A DNA stretch of 64,000 nucleotides from Peribacillus sp. FSL E2-0218 (GTDB lineage Bacteria; Bacillota; Bacilli; Bacillales; DSM-1321), in contig NZ_CP150304.1 in assembly GCF_037992945.1 (NCBI RefSeq), forward strand, positions 2,359,501-2,423,500. The letters run 5' to 3'. Below are positions 18,541-27,920 of the stretch, in pieces. The position numbers were made by a program, and so were the translations under genes. Position 1 is the first letter of the stretch, and each line of letters begins with the position of its first letter. Below the pieces are notes generated by a model. The model made no database searches, was not told the origin of the DNA, and saw only the letters and a list, made by a program, of their open reading frames with translations.

Positions 18541-19683
18541 ATGGATTTCTCACTTACGAAAGAGCAGCAAATGATTAAGGAGATGGTTCGGGAATTTGCC
18601 GAAAAGGAAATCAAGCCAATTGCCATTGAATTGGACGCCAAGTCAATGTTCGCAGAGGATGTTTTCAAAAAAATGGGTAAACTCGGGTTACTAGGCATTC
18701 CTTTTCCTGAAGAATATGGCGGTTCGGGCGGCGATACGATTTCCTATGCCATCGCAGTTGAAGAAATCGGCAAGGCTTGCGGTGGAACCGGATTAAGCTA
18801 TGCAGCTGCCGTTTCACTCGGAGCAAGTCCGCTTTATTATTTCGGTACCGAGGAACAGAAGCAAAAATATCTCGTTCCAATCACGACCGGCGAGACTCTG
18901 GCAGCCTTTGGATTGACAGAGCCGAATGCAGGCTCCGATGCAGGCGGTACGAGAACGACTGCCAAATTGGATGGTGATGAATATGTAATAAATGGTGAGA
19001 AAACGTGGATCACAAATGCCAGCTATTCAAGAACCATCACCGTTACTGCAGTATCGGGCAAGGATGCAAGGGGCAAGAACATCATCTCGGCATTCATCGT
19101 GCCAACCGATACGAAAGGGCTTACGATTAATAGCAATTATGAAAAAATGGGTGTCCGTGCTTCCAATACATGTGAAATCATCCTTGATAATGTCCGCGTT
19201 CCGAAGAAGAACTTATTGGGTGATCCAGAGAAAGGGTTCAAACAGTTTTTATTCACGCTGGATGGCGGAAGGATTTCGATTGCAGCTTTGGCAGTGGGCA
19301 TTGCCCAGGCAGCCTTCGATAAGGCTTTGGCTTTTTCAAAGGAGCGCATTCAATTCGGGAAATCGATTTCAAGTTTCCAGGCGATTCAGTTCAAGCTTGC
19401 AGACATGGCCATGGAAATTGAATTGGCAAGGAATATGGTCCATAAGGCAGCTTGGTTAAAAGACATGAAAAAACCGTTTGCAAAGGAAGCGGCCTACGCC
19501 AAGCTGTTTGCAAGTGAAACCGCATTCAGGGCCAGTAATCAAGCGATTCAAATCCATGGCGGTTCAGGTTATATGAGGGAGTATGAAGTGGAACGTTATT
19601 TAAGGGATGCCAAGCTGTTGGAAATCGGTGAGGGCACATCTGAAATTCAAAGAATCGTGATCGCCAGGCAATTAGGGTGCTGA
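18541..19683 (+). CDS. yngJ: Acyl-CoA dehydrogenase, YngJ-like
   Basis: An FAD-dependent acyl-CoA dehydrogenase of 380 residues that introduces the alpha-beta double bond into a short or branched acyl-CoA. The family motifs FGLTEPNAGSDAGG (FAD/substrate contact), FGKSISSFQAIQ and the C-terminal IQIHGGSGYMREY are present. The catalytic-base position of most family members is a glutamate in IGEGTSEIQ; human isovaleryl-CoA dehydrogenase uses a different residue, so the context suggests isovaleryl-CoA but the residue pattern does not prove it. It is the first of seven genes in the same order as B. subtilis yngJ-yngE, with GGAAGGGGAAG upstream of the ATG. Confidence 0.92.
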   Translation: MDFSLTKEQQMIKEMVREFAEKEIKPIAIELDAKSMFAEDVFKKMGKLGLLGIPFPEEYGGSGGDTISYAIAVEEIGKACGGTGLSYAAAVSLGASPLYYFGTEEQKQKYLVPITTGETLAAFGLTEPNAGSDAGGTRTTAKLDGDEYVINGEKTWITNASYSRTITVTAVSGKDARGKNIISAFIVPTDTKGLTINSNYEKMGVRASNTCEIILDNVRVPKKNLLGDPEKGFKQFLFTLDGGRISIAALAVGIAQAAFDKALAFSKERIQFGKSISSFQAIQFKLADMAMEIELARNMVHKAAWLKDMKKPFAKEAAYAKLFASETAFRASNQAIQIHGGSGYMREYEVERYLRDAKLLEIGEGTSEIQRIVIARQLGC

Positions 19684-19796
19684 TATGTAAGTGACGCAGA
19701 TGAACCATGATGGTTGGATTCATTTTGGGTGATGGCAGATATTATCTATACAGCAAAGAGCGTTCATTCTTACCTTTATTCGATAGGAGGAATATG

Positions 19797-21443
19797 ATGT
19801 CTGATTTGCTAGATGTTACGATCGGAAAACTGCTTGAAATGACCGCAGGGCGATATGGTGAGAATGAAGCGGTGGTGTACCATGAACTAGGCTTTCGCCA
19901 TACGTACAGCGAATTTGAAAAAATTTGCAGGAAGGCAGCCAGGGGGTTTATGTCACTCGATATTAAAAAAGGGGAGCATATCGCCATCTGGGCGACCAAC
20001 AAGCCGGAATGGCTCATTTCTCAATTTTCCACAGCGAAAATGGGCGGGGTATTGGTTACGGTCAATACGAATTACCGTACGAGTGAACTGGAGTATCTGC
20101 TCAAGCAATCTGATTCGACGACGATGATCCTGATGGAGCAGTACAAGGACCATTCGTATATGGATACGCTTTATGAAATTGTACCTGAATTGAAAACTGC
20201 AAAACCAGGAAAGTTGCAGTCTAAGAAACTGCCAAAATTGAAAAACATCATCGTTCTAGGGGAAACTCGGTACCCGGGCACATTTTCATGGGATGAAGTC
20301 ATGGACGGAAGCCGCTCCATTTCGGAGAAGTCCCTTGACGGAAGGATGGGGGAATTGACTCCCGATGATGTTATCAATATGCAATACACATCAGGGACGA
20401 CAGGATTTCCAAAAGGCGTGATGTTAACGCATTCAAACCTGGTCAACAATGGATTGAATGTCGCTGCATGCATGAAGCTTACAAAGGATGACAGGCTTTG
20501 CATCCCTGTCCCGCTGTTTCATTGTTTCGGCTGTTCCCTCGGCTCGATGGCTTCCGTTTCTGTTGGGGCGACGATGGTTCCTCTTGTGGAATTCAATCCC
20601 CGAACGGTCCTCCAGACGGTGGAGGCAGAAAAATGCACGGGGCTTCACGGCGTTCCGACCATGTTCATATCGGAACTTAATCTTGATGACTTCGACCAAT
20701 ACAATTTACGTTCTTTACGTACTGGTATCATGGCAGGCTCGACCTGTCCGATCGAGGTCATGAAAAGCGTGGTCAACAAGATGGGGATTTCCGAAATTAC
20801 GATCACTTACGGGCAAACGGAATCGTCTCCTGGGATTACCATGACCAGAACGGATGACCCGATTGAACTTCGTGTTTCTTCAGTGGGAAGGGCCCTGCCG
20901 AAAGTGGAAGTCAAGATTGTCGATCCGGCCACAGGAGAAGAGGTCCAATCGGGTATGCAAGGGGAACTTTGTTCAAGGGGATATCATGTAATGAAGGGAT
21001 ATTATAACAACCCTGAAGCTACGGAGCTCGCAATAGACGGGGAAGGCTGGCTTCATACGGGAGATTTAGCGGTCATGGATGAAAATGGCTACTGCAAAAT
21101 AACAGGCAGGCTGAAAGACATGATCATTCGCGGCGGTGAAAATATATATCCGCGTGAAATAGAGGAATTCCTCTATCAGCATCCTGCCATAGTCGATGTC
21201 CAGGTGCTTGGCGTCCCTGATCAAAAGTATGGGGAAGAAGTGGCGGCATGGATCATCTTGAAGCCGGGGGAAACTTTGACGGAGCAGGAAGTGGCAGATT
21301 ATTGCAAAGGGAAAATATCGTTTCATAAAATTCCGCGGCACATCCATTTCACGGAAGCTTATCCAATGACCGCATCAGGAAAAATTCAAAAGTATAGGCT
21401 GCGTCAACAAACGCTTGACCTGCTAACGGGACGCACTAATTAA
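19797..21443 (+). CDS. yngI: Acyl-CoA synthetase (AMP-forming), YngI-like
   Basis: A fatty-acid or branched-acid CoA ligase of about 548 residues that activates a carboxylate through an acyl-adenylate. The P-loop-like motif YTSGTTGFPKGVMLTH, the adenylate motif ITYGQTESSPG, GWLHTGDLAVMDENGY and the hinge GRLKDMIIRGGENIYP are complete, with the C-terminal catalytic lysine in TASGKIQKYR. The start is placed at ATG 19797 because TAGGAGG (19784-19790) is six bases upstream; ATG 19794 is too close, and in-frame codons further upstream lack a site. It is second in the acyl-CoA operon, where acetoacetate or isovalerate are plausible substrates. Confidence 0.92.
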   Translation: MSDLLDVTIGKLLEMTAGRYGENEAVVYHELGFRHTYSEFEKICRKAARGFMSLDIKKGEHIAIWATNKPEWLISQFSTAKMGGVLVTVNTNYRTSELEYLLKQSDSTTMILMEQYKDHSYMDTLYEIVPELKTAKPGKLQSKKLPKLKNIIVLGETRYPGTFSWDEVMDGSRSISEKSLDGRMGELTPDDVINMQYTSGTTGFPKGVMLTHSNLVNNGLNVAACMKLTKDDRLCIPVPLFHCFGCSLGSMASVSVGATMVPLVEFNPRTVLQTVEAEKCTGLHGVPTMFISELNLDDFDQYNLRSLRTGIMAGSTCPIEVMKSVVNKMGISEITITYGQTESSPGITMTRTDDPIELRVSSVGRALPKVEVKIVDPATGEEVQSGMQGELCSRGYHVMKGYYNNPEATELAIDGEGWLHTGDLAVMDENGYCKITGRLKDMIIRGGENIYPREIEEFLYQHPAIVDVQVLGVPDQKYGEEVAAWIILKPGETLTEQEVADYCKGKISFHKIPRHIHFTEAYPMTASGKIQKYRLRQQTLDLLTGRTN

Positions 21444-21452
21444 GGAGATGAT

Positions 21453-22805
21453 ATGATGATCGGAAAAATTCTTATCGCAAACAGAGGGGAAATTGCATCA
21501 CGCATTATTCGTACATGCAAGAAAATGGGCATAAGCACGGTTGCGGTCCATTCGGAAGCTGATGCCGATGCGCCATTTGTAGGCTTAGCGGATGAATCTC
21601 ATTCATTGGGCGGCTCGAGAGTTCAGGAAAGCTATTTAAACGTCAACAAGATTTTGGAAATCGCTAAAAATACCGGAGTGGATGCGATTCATCCGGGATA
21701 TGGATTTTTGAGTGAAAATGCAGATTTCGCGCGTTCATGTGAAGAAGCTGGTTTACAATTCATTGGTCCGAAACCGGAAGTGATCCAGCAAATGGGTAAT
21801 AAAGTAGAGGCTCGGAAAAAGATGGAGCAAGCGGGTCTTCCGTTGGTTCCGGGTTTTTCCCGACCATTGATCGATGCTGCTGAAGCGGCAGCCGTTGCCG
21901 AAAGGATTGGTTATCCCGTCATGCTGAAGGCGGCAGCGGGTGGCGGAGGGATCGGCATGCAGGCCGTTTCCAATGAAGATGAGCTTTCGAAAGCATTTGA
22001 AGGAAATCAAAAACGTGCCCAATTGTTTTTTGGCAATGGAGATATGTTCATTGAAAAATTAATTGAAAAGCCGCGTCATATCGAAATTCAAGTTTTGGCG
22101 GATACTTTTGGCAATGCCGTTTACTTGTGGGAAAGGGAATGTTCCGTTCAAAGGCGCCACCAAAAGGTCGTGGAGGAGGCACCTTCATCTTTCCTGGACG
22201 AAGAGACAAGGAATAAAATGGGGTTGGCTGCCGTTAAGGCGGTAAAGTCGATCGGCTATAGCAATGCAGGCACGCTTGAATTTTTGGTTGATGGAGATAA
22301 AAATTTCTATTTTCTAGAAATGAATACGCGCCTTCAGGTTGAGCATCCTGTCACGGAAGAAATTACCGGATTGGATTTGGTTGAACAGCAAATTAACATT
22401 GCATCCGGCAAAAAACTGGATTTCACGCAAGCTGACATTAAAAAGCATGGACATTCCATTGAAGTGCGCATATATGCCGAAGATCCGAAAACATTTTATC
22501 CGGCACCAGGGACGATTACAAGCCTGAACCTTCCTGAAGGCGATGGAATCCGTCATGAAATGGCGGTTCACGGCACCTCCGTCGTGTCGCATTTTTATGA
22601 CCCGATGATTGCCAAATTGGTCGTGAGCGGTGATTCGAGGGATAAAGCCATCGAGAGGTTAAGAGAAGCATTGGATACTTATAAAATAGAAGGCATTAAA
22701 TCGAACCTTCCCTTGCTTTTGCAAATCATCTCTCATGACGCTTTTGCCAAAGGAGATACGACTACCGATTTCATAGATAAATATATTAAAAAACTAACCG
22801 TATAA
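21453..22805 (+). CDS. yngH: Biotin carboxylase subunit of an acyl-CoA carboxylase
   Basis: ATP-dependent carboxylation of biotin. The 450-residue protein has the ATP-grasp biotin carboxylase fold: KILIANRGEIASRIIRT at the N-terminus, glycine-rich AAAGGGGIGM, the catalytic MNTRLQVEHPVTE and a C-terminal biotin carboxylase domain. It is of AccC length, so biotin is carried on the separate small protein encoded 40 bases downstream. AAGGAG precedes tandem ATG codons (21453 and 21456). With the carrier and the carboxyltransferase of the same operon it probably makes a methylcrotonyl-CoA carboxylase; geranyl- or propionyl-CoA are alternatives. Confidence 0.93.
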   Translation: MMIGKILIANRGEIASRIIRTCKKMGISTVAVHSEADADAPFVGLADESHSLGGSRVQESYLNVNKILEIAKNTGVDAIHPGYGFLSENADFARSCEEAGLQFIGPKPEVIQQMGNKVEARKKMEQAGLPLVPGFSRPLIDAAEAAAVAERIGYPVMLKAAAGGGGIGMQAVSNEDELSKAFEGNQKRAQLFFGNGDMFIEKLIEKPRHIEIQVLADTFGNAVYLWERECSVQRRHQKVVEEAPSSFLDEETRNKMGLAAVKAVKSIGYSNAGTLEFLVDGDKNFYFLEMNTRLQVEHPVTEEITGLDLVEQQINIASGKKLDFTQADIKKHGHSIEVRIYAEDPKTFYPAPGTITSLNLPEGDGIRHEMAVHGTSVVSHFYDPMIAKLVVSGDSRDKAIERLREALDTYKIEGIKSNLPLLLQIISHDAFAKGDTTTDFIDKYIKKLTV

Positions 22806-22845
22806 AACGTGACATAAAAACATATATGATCAGGAGGAATGAAGG

Positions 22846-23058
22846 ATGGCAGAATTAAAAGCGAGCATGGCAGGAAGCGTATGGAAAATCGTAGCGAATG
22901 AGGGGCAAAGTGTAACGGACGGGGAGGATATCGTCATTTTGGAATCAATGAAAATGGAAATCCCGATTGCCGCAGAGGGAGCGGGCACTATTAAAGAACT
23001 TAAAGTGAATGAGGGGGATTTCGTCAATGAGGGTGACGTATTGGCCGTCATCGAATAA
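22846..23058 (+). CDS. yngHB: Biotin/lipoyl attachment carrier protein
   Basis: A 70-residue biotin carrier made of one biotinyl domain. The biotinylation motif is ESMKMEIP, with the lysine between the methionines, and GDFVNEGDVLAVIE closes the hairpin fold as in all biotinyl domains. It lacks the Ala/Pro-rich linker of AccB and starts at MAELKASMAGSVWKI with AGGAGG upstream. It carries the carboxyl group between the biotin carboxylase encoded before it and the carboxyltransferase encoded three genes later. Confidence 0.93.
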   Translation: MAELKASMAGSVWKIVANEGQSVTDGEDIVILESMKMEIPIAAEGAGTIKELKVNEGDFVNEGDVLAVIE

Positions 23059-23070
23059 AGGAGGAATAAA

Positions 23071-23970
23071 ATGAATTGGCCTGAAAAAGTGACGATTAAG
23101 GAAGTCGGTCCGCGGGACGGTCTGCAAAATGAACAAGTCATCATACCAACGCAAAACAAAATTGATTGGATCGATCAGCTCTCTGAGACAGGTCTTTCTT
23201 ATATAGAAGTGACATCCTTTGTACACCCGAAGTGGATTCCCCAATTGAGCGATGCCGTCCAGGTGGCAAAGGGTATAAAGCGAAATCCTGATATCACCTA
23301 TGCCGCACTCGTCCCGAATGAAAGGGGGCTTGAGGCGGCGCTTGAGGGGGAAATTGATGAAATTTCAGTTTTCATGTCATCAAGTGAAACCCATAATCTT
23401 AAAAACATCAATAAATCGATTTCCGATACCCTTCCAATATTGAAGAAGGTCATCGATGGAGCAGCAAATAGCGGAAAAACGGTCAGGGGGTATGTGTCAA
23501 CCGTTTTCGGCTGTCCATATGAAGGGGAGGTATCAATGGAACAAGTCTTCCGGGTGTGTGACCAATTGTTTGACTACGGAATCAGTGAAGTGTCACTGGG
23601 AGATACGATAGGGGTTGCCTCGCCAAGACAGGTTGCCTCGTTCCTTGAAAATGCCGTGAAAAGATATGATCTCAGCCGAATTGCCCTTCATTTCCATGAT
23701 ACAAGGGGCATGGCATTGGCCAATGTCCTCCAAGCGCTGCAGTATGGAGTCGACACCTTCGATTCTTCACTCGGTGGTTTGGGCGGCTGTCCATATGCAC
23801 CAGGTGCGAGCGGCAATGTTGCTACGGATGACCTGGTCCATATGCTACATAATATGGGGATCCAAACAGGAATCAATCAAGAAAAACTAATCAAGGCAGC
23901 CTCGATGATGCAAAGCTGTTTGGAGAAACCTTTGCCTAGCCATCAGATGGCTGTATATAACGCGCAATAA
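23071..23970 (+). CDS. yngG: Hydroxymethylglutaryl-CoA lyase
   Basis: Cleaves 3-hydroxy-3-methylglutaryl-CoA to acetyl-CoA and acetoacetate, the last step of leucine breakdown. The 299-residue TIM-barrel protein has the metal/substrate motif EVGPRDGLQNE near the N-terminus, the HFHDTRGMALAN metal-binding histidines and the signature GLGGCPYAPGASGN, whose cysteine is catalytic. GGAGG precedes the ATG, 12 bases after the carrier gene. Its presence strongly ties the operon to the leucine/methylcrotonyl-CoA route. Confidence 0.95.
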   Translation: MNWPEKVTIKEVGPRDGLQNEQVIIPTQNKIDWIDQLSETGLSYIEVTSFVHPKWIPQLSDAVQVAKGIKRNPDITYAALVPNERGLEAALEGEIDEISVFMSSSETHNLKNINKSISDTLPILKKVIDGAANSGKTVRGYVSTVFGCPYEGEVSMEQVFRVCDQLFDYGISEVSLGDTIGVASPRQVASFLENAVKRYDLSRIALHFHDTRGMALANVLQALQYGVDTFDSSLGGLGGCPYAPGASGNVATDDLVHMLHNMGIQTGINQEKLIKAASMMQSCLEKPLPSHQMAVYNAQ

Positions 23971-23989
23971 GACGATAGGAGGGTAACGG

Positions 23990-24772
23990 ATGACTTCGTT
24001 GATTGACATAAGCCGTGATGATAAGGGTATCGCCATCGTCACATTAAATCGGCCTGATGCTGCCAATGCTTTATCGACGGAATTGCTTCATAATCTACTT
24101 GAGGGCCTGAATGAATTGAAATCGGCAGCCGATTTACGAGCAGTCATAGTAACCGGATCCGGTGAAAAGGCATTTTGTGCAGGTGCGGATCTAAAGGAAC
24201 GGGCAGGGATGAATGAGGATGAAGTCAAGGAGACGGTGAAGCTGATCGGCGATACGATCACAGCCTTGGAGAACCTGCCAGTCCCGGTCCTTGCTGCCAT
24301 TAACGGCTCGGCCTTTGGCGGCGGTTTGGAGCTTGCGCTGGCTTGTGACATACGCCTTGCCTCGGAAACGGCAAAGATGGGACTGACGGAAACGTCATTA
24401 GGTATCATTCCTGGGGGAGGCGGTACTCAGCGCCTGCCCCGAATAGTCGGAATGGCGACGGCAAAAGAGCTTATATATACGGCAAAGCGTCTTGATGCAA
24501 AAACGGCACATGAACTGAAAATCATCAGTCATCTATATCCTGCCCAACAATTGATGGATGAAGCGAAAAAGCTGGCAGCCGAAATTGCCCGCAACGCTCC
24601 ATTAGCGCTCAGGGCGGCAAAAGCGGCGATGAATCAAGGGGTGGATACAACCCTTGAAAACGGACTGCAAATTGAAAAAGACTGCTATCAGACAACTCTA
24701 AAAAGCCGTGACCGACTGGAGGGCCTGGCAGCATTCAAGGAAAAACGCAAACCGGTATTTACGGGGCAGTGA
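23990..24772 (+). CDS. yngF: Enoyl-CoA hydratase, methylglutaconyl-CoA hydratase-like
   Basis: A crotonase-fold hydratase of 260 residues. The oxyanion-hole segments CAGADLKERAGM and NGSAFGGGLELALACDIRLA and the glutamate-bearing LGIIPGGGGTQRLPR are complete, so it should be an active hydratase. Between HMG-CoA lyase and the carboxyltransferase the expected role is hydration of 3-methylglutaconyl-CoA to HMG-CoA. A GGAGGGTAACGG ribosome site precedes the ATG. Confidence 0.92.
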   Translation: MTSLIDISRDDKGIAIVTLNRPDAANALSTELLHNLLEGLNELKSAADLRAVIVTGSGEKAFCAGADLKERAGMNEDEVKETVKLIGDTITALENLPVPVLAAINGSAFGGGLELALACDIRLASETAKMGLTETSLGIIPGGGGTQRLPRIVGMATAKELIYTAKRLDAKTAHELKIISHLYPAQQLMDEAKKLAAEIARNAPLALRAAKAAMNQGVDTTLENGLQIEKDCYQTTLKSRDRLEGLAAFKEKRKPVFTGQ

Positions 24773-24795
24773 GCTCGAATGAAGGAGGAAAATCG

Positions 24796-26325
24796 ATGGT
24801 GACGACTGATAAATTAACGGAAACGGTAGAAACGATCAAAAAAGGCGGTTTAGAAAAATATCACCAAAAAAATGCTGAAAAAGGAAAGCTTTTCGTACGT
24901 GAACGTCTGGAGCTCTTATTTGATGAAGGGGTTGAAATAGAGGACGCCTTCTTTGCCAATTGTGCCAATGATGGCCTTCCGGCGGATGGGGTCGTTACAG
25001 GAATCGGAAAAATAAATGGTCAGAGGGTTTGTGTCATGGCCAATGATTCGACCGTTAAAGCCGGTTCTTGGGGAGCAAGGACTGTCGAGAAAATCATCCG
25101 CATCCAAGAAACCGCAGAAAAACTGCAGCTGCCGCTACTATACTTGGTCGACTCTGCAGGGGCAAGGATTACCGATCAAGTGGAAATGTTTCCGGGACGC
25201 CGCGGTGCAGGACGCATTTTTTATAACCAAGTGAAGTTATCCGGAAAAGTCCCGCAAATCTGTCTATTGTTCGGCCCTTCAGCAGCAGGAGGGGCATATA
25301 TCCCAGCTTTTTGTGATATTGTCGTGATGGTCGAGGGGAATGCTTCGATGTATTTAGGTTCACCGAGAATGGCGGAAATGGTCATTGGCGAAAAGGTGAC
25401 CGAAGAGGAGATGGGCGGGGCTAAAATGCATTGCTCCGTTTCAGGATGCGGAGATGTGCTGGTGAAATCGGAAGAAGAGTCGATCGCGTTTGCCCGCAAA
25501 TACTTAAGCTATTTTCCAGGAAATTATCAGGAAAAGCCTGCACCTGTGAAGCCTGAACTTCCAGAGCAATTTGACAAGACGTTGGAGGAATTGATTCCGA
25601 AAAATCAGAACGCCCCCTTCAATATGTATGATTTGATCGACCGGGTCATAGACAAGGAGTCGTTTTGTGAAATCAAGAAGCTTTTCGCCCCCGAATTAAT
25701 TACCGGGCTGGCCAGGCTGAATGGGCAGTCCATTGGGATCATTGCCAATCAGCCGCGTGTCAAAGGCGGGGTATTGTTTCATGATTCAGCAGACAAGGCA
25801 GCGAAATTCATCAATTTATGTGATGCCTTCCATATACCGTTATTGTTCCTTGTGGATATTCCTGGATTCATGATCGGGACGAAGGTCGAGCAGGCAGGCA
25901 TCATTCGCCATGGTGCGAAAATGATTTCGGCCATGAGTGAAGCCACGGTGCCTAAGATTTCTGTTATTGTCCGTAAGGCTTATGGCGCCGGGCTATATGC
26001 GATGGCCGGCCCCGCTTTTGAACCGGATTGCGTTCTTGCCCTGCCAACGGCGCTGATCGCCGTCATGGGGGCGGAAGCTGCAGTCAATGCCGTTTATGCC
26101 AATAAAATCAATGCAATGGAAGCGGAAGAAAGGCCTGCCTTCATCGCCCAGAAGCGAACTGAATACAATGAAGACATTGATATTTATCGTTTAGCATCCG
26201 AGATGATCGTAGATGGCATCATCCAGCCCAATGACCTGAGAGCTGAGTTGAGTGTCAGGTTTGAGGCGTATGGAAGCAAACAATTGACATTTACGGAGCG
26301 CAAGCACGGAGTCTATCCCGTCTAA
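24796..26325 (+). CDS. yngE: Acyl-CoA carboxyltransferase beta subunit, YngE-like
   Basis: Carboxyltransferase of a biotin-dependent acyl-CoA carboxylase, which moves CO2 from carboxybiotin to the acyl-CoA. The 509-residue protein has two crotonase-like halves; visible landmarks are AGARITDQVEMFPGRRGAGRIFY, GPSAAGGAYIPAF, and PGFMIGTKVEQAGIIRHGAKM in the second half. The ATG at 24796 has GGAGG nine bases upstream; a GTG at 24769 overlaps the hydratase stop and is less likely. It closes the seven-gene operon, and a terminator follows within 50 bases. Methylcrotonyl-CoA is the most likely substrate. Confidence 0.93.
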   Translation: MVTTDKLTETVETIKKGGLEKYHQKNAEKGKLFVRERLELLFDEGVEIEDAFFANCANDGLPADGVVTGIGKINGQRVCVMANDSTVKAGSWGARTVEKIIRIQETAEKLQLPLLYLVDSAGARITDQVEMFPGRRGAGRIFYNQVKLSGKVPQICLLFGPSAAGGAYIPAFCDIVVMVEGNASMYLGSPRMAEMVIGEKVTEEEMGGAKMHCSVSGCGDVLVKSEEESIAFARKYLSYFPGNYQEKPAPVKPELPEQFDKTLEELIPKNQNAPFNMYDLIDRVIDKESFCEIKKLFAPELITGLARLNGQSIGIIANQPRVKGGVLFHDSADKAAKFINLCDAFHIPLLFLVDIPGFMIGTKVEQAGIIRHGAKMISAMSEATVPKISVIVRKAYGAGLYAMAGPAFEPDCVLALPTALIAVMGAEAAVNAVYANKINAMEAEERPAFIAQKRTEYNEDIDIYRLASEMIVDGIIQPNDLRAELSVRFEAYGSKQLTFTERKHGVYPV

Positions 26326-26338
26326 ATAGGCATGGAAA

Positions 26339-26371
26339 AAGTCCGGTCATCATCATGATCGGGCTTTTTTT
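26339..26371 (+). terminator. Terminator of the acyl-CoA operon
   Basis: AAGTCCGGTCAT pairs with ATGATCGGGCTT (three G-T pairs) around CATC and is followed by seven T residues. Confidence 0.9.
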
Positions 26372-26458
26372 GTGGGTTAAAGCCAAAATGAAAGATTTTT
26401 CGAACAATAAGGAAATTTCTTTTCGTTTGAAGTTGCTAAATGATCGCTGAAGGAGTAC

Positions 26459-26488
26459 TATAATTAGTAATTAATGATTTACTAATTA
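26459..26488 (+). promoter_or_regulatory. Palindromic operator over the -10 box of the NAD cluster
   Basis: A perfect inverted repeat, TAATTAGTAA (26461-26470) and TTACTAATTA (26479-26488) with an eight-base spacer, overlaps TATAAT at 26459-26464, a likely -10 box. The next gene encodes a NrtR-like Nudix regulator, so this is probably its autoregulatory site. No convincing -35 box was found. Confidence 0.6.
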
Positions 26489-26527
26489 CCTCAGTCCCAT
26501 ACTTAGTGAAAGAAAGTGAGAGTTGCC

Positions 26528-27292
26528 ATGGTCCAGCATGAAAAACTGAAGTATATTACTCCGGACGGATACACCGCGGATATTGCGATCTTTACGATTA
26601 CGACCAAGAAAACGGCGGAAAAGGCACCACCTGAAATGTTTTTGAAGCTATTATTGATCAAACGTGCCACAAATGACAAAGAAGGAAATCCGAATATTGA
26701 GGGAGATAAATGGGCGTTGCCCGGCGGCTTTGTGAATGCCAAGGAGACGGCCTATGAAGCCGCCAAACGAGAATTGAAGGAAGAAACGGGTGTAGCGGGA
26801 TTCCATGTCGAACATTTCGGTGTTTATGACCGGCCAGGACGCGATCCGAGAGGGTGGATCATTTCCAACGCCTTTTATGCCATCGTGCAGGAAGAGTTTC
26901 TCCATCATAGAAAAGCGAGTGACGATGCGGCGGAGGTTGAATTGTTCACGGTGCAGGAAGCTTTGCAATTGGAGCTTGCATTTGACCATGAGTCGATCAT
27001 CCATGATGCGATGAACTTATTGAAAAAGGAAATGGTGCAAACGACGATAGCACAAAAGTTCCTGCCAGAAGAATTTACTCTATCTGAACTGCAGCGGGTC
27101 CTGCTGACAGCAAGAGATGATGCGAAGATTAGCGCGGATTCGCTTTTTTATGCCAAGGCGCCTAAACTTCCGTTTTTGGAGAAAGTTTTGGATGAAAAAG
27201 GCATGCAGAAGAAAACAAAACGCAATTCATATCGGCCATCACAGCTTTACCGATTTAATGCAGAGGTTGTCACCGACTCCATTTATTATTAA
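26528..27292 (+). CDS. NrtR-like Nudix-domain transcriptional regulator of NAD salvage
   Basis: A 254-residue protein with an N-terminal Nudix domain (about residues 1-150) and a C-terminal winged-helix region ending in FTLSELQRVL...KTKRNSYRPSQLYRF, the layout of NrtR regulators, which bind ADP-ribose or related NAD products and control NAD genes. The Nudix box GX5EX7REUXEEXGU is intact (GFVNAKE, then RELKEETGV), so hydrolase activity toward ADP-ribose is possible, whereas some NrtR proteins have lost it. It heads a cluster with pncA, pncB and nadE and follows a perfect palindrome. ATG 26528 is chosen as start over GTG 26516. The alternative is a plain ADP-ribose pyrophosphatase. Confidence 0.82.
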   Translation: MVQHEKLKYITPDGYTADIAIFTITTKKTAEKAPPEMFLKLLLIKRATNDKEGNPNIEGDKWALPGGFVNAKETAYEAAKRELKEETGVAGFHVEHFGVYDRPGRDPRGWIISNAFYAIVQEEFLHHRKASDDAAEVELFTVQEALQLELAFDHESIIHDAMNLLKKEMVQTTIAQKFLPEEFTLSELQRVLLTARDDAKISADSLFYAKAPKLPFLEKVLDEKGMQKKTKRNSYRPSQLYRFNAEVVTDSIYY

Positions 27293-27308
27293 AGGGGGAA
27301 TACCTGTA

Positions 27309-27863
27309 ATGGGAAAAAAGGCATTGATCAATATCGATTATACGTATGACTTTGTGGCGGATAAGGGAGCATTGACCTGCGGGAAACCAGGCCAGGATAT
27401 CGAGGAGGTACTTGTCGGTATAACCAAGGAATTCATCAAAAATGGCGACTACACCGTATTTGCCATTGACTTGCATGATGAAGGAGACCGCTTACATCCT
27501 GAAACGAATTTGTTTCCACCGCATAATATTAGCGGTACAATGGGTAGGGACTTATATGGGAAGCTAAAAGAAGAATATGAAGCAAATAAAAATCGAAGTA
27601 ATGTTCATTATATAGATAAAACACGTTATTCGGCATTTGCAGGAACGGAACTTGATATCCGCCTAAGGGAGCGGCACATTACCGATGTGCATTTAGTCGG
27701 GGTGTGCACAGATATTTGCATTTTGCACACGGCAATCGATGCTTACAATCTAGGCTATAATATCTTCGTATATGAACATGCAGTGGCTTCGTTCAACGAT
27801 AATGGCCACGAATGGGCGCTTGGTCATTTTAAAGGATCTCTTGGCGCAACCATTCTATCATAG
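27309..27863 (+). CDS. pncA: Nicotinamidase (isochorismatase fold)
   Basis: Hydrolyses nicotinamide to nicotinate for NAD salvage. The 184-residue product has the catalytic Asp10 in ALINIDYTYDF, a central metal-binding DLHDEGD region and the nucleophilic cysteine of GVCTDICILHTAIDA. It matches B. subtilis PncA (YueJ) in length. I start at ATG 27309, preceded by AAAGGGGGA; longer readings start inside the previous gene. It is followed by pncB after 57 bases. Confidence 0.93.
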   Translation: MGKKALINIDYTYDFVADKGALTCGKPGQDIEEVLVGITKEFIKNGDYTVFAIDLHDEGDRLHPETNLFPPHNISGTMGRDLYGKLKEEYEANKNRSNVHYIDKTRYSAFAGTELDIRLRERHITDVHLVGVCTDICILHTAIDAYNLGYNIFVYEHAVASFNDNGHEWALGHFKGSLGATILS

Positions 27864-27920
27864 CCAACATGCAACAGAATAGAAGGGAAGTATACGCTTC
27901 TCTTTTGGGAGGAACTATCC

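Noticed and set aside
19137..19459. Alternative frames inside the yngJ-type gene
   Set aside because: They are shadows of a gene with full family motifs in the annotated frame.
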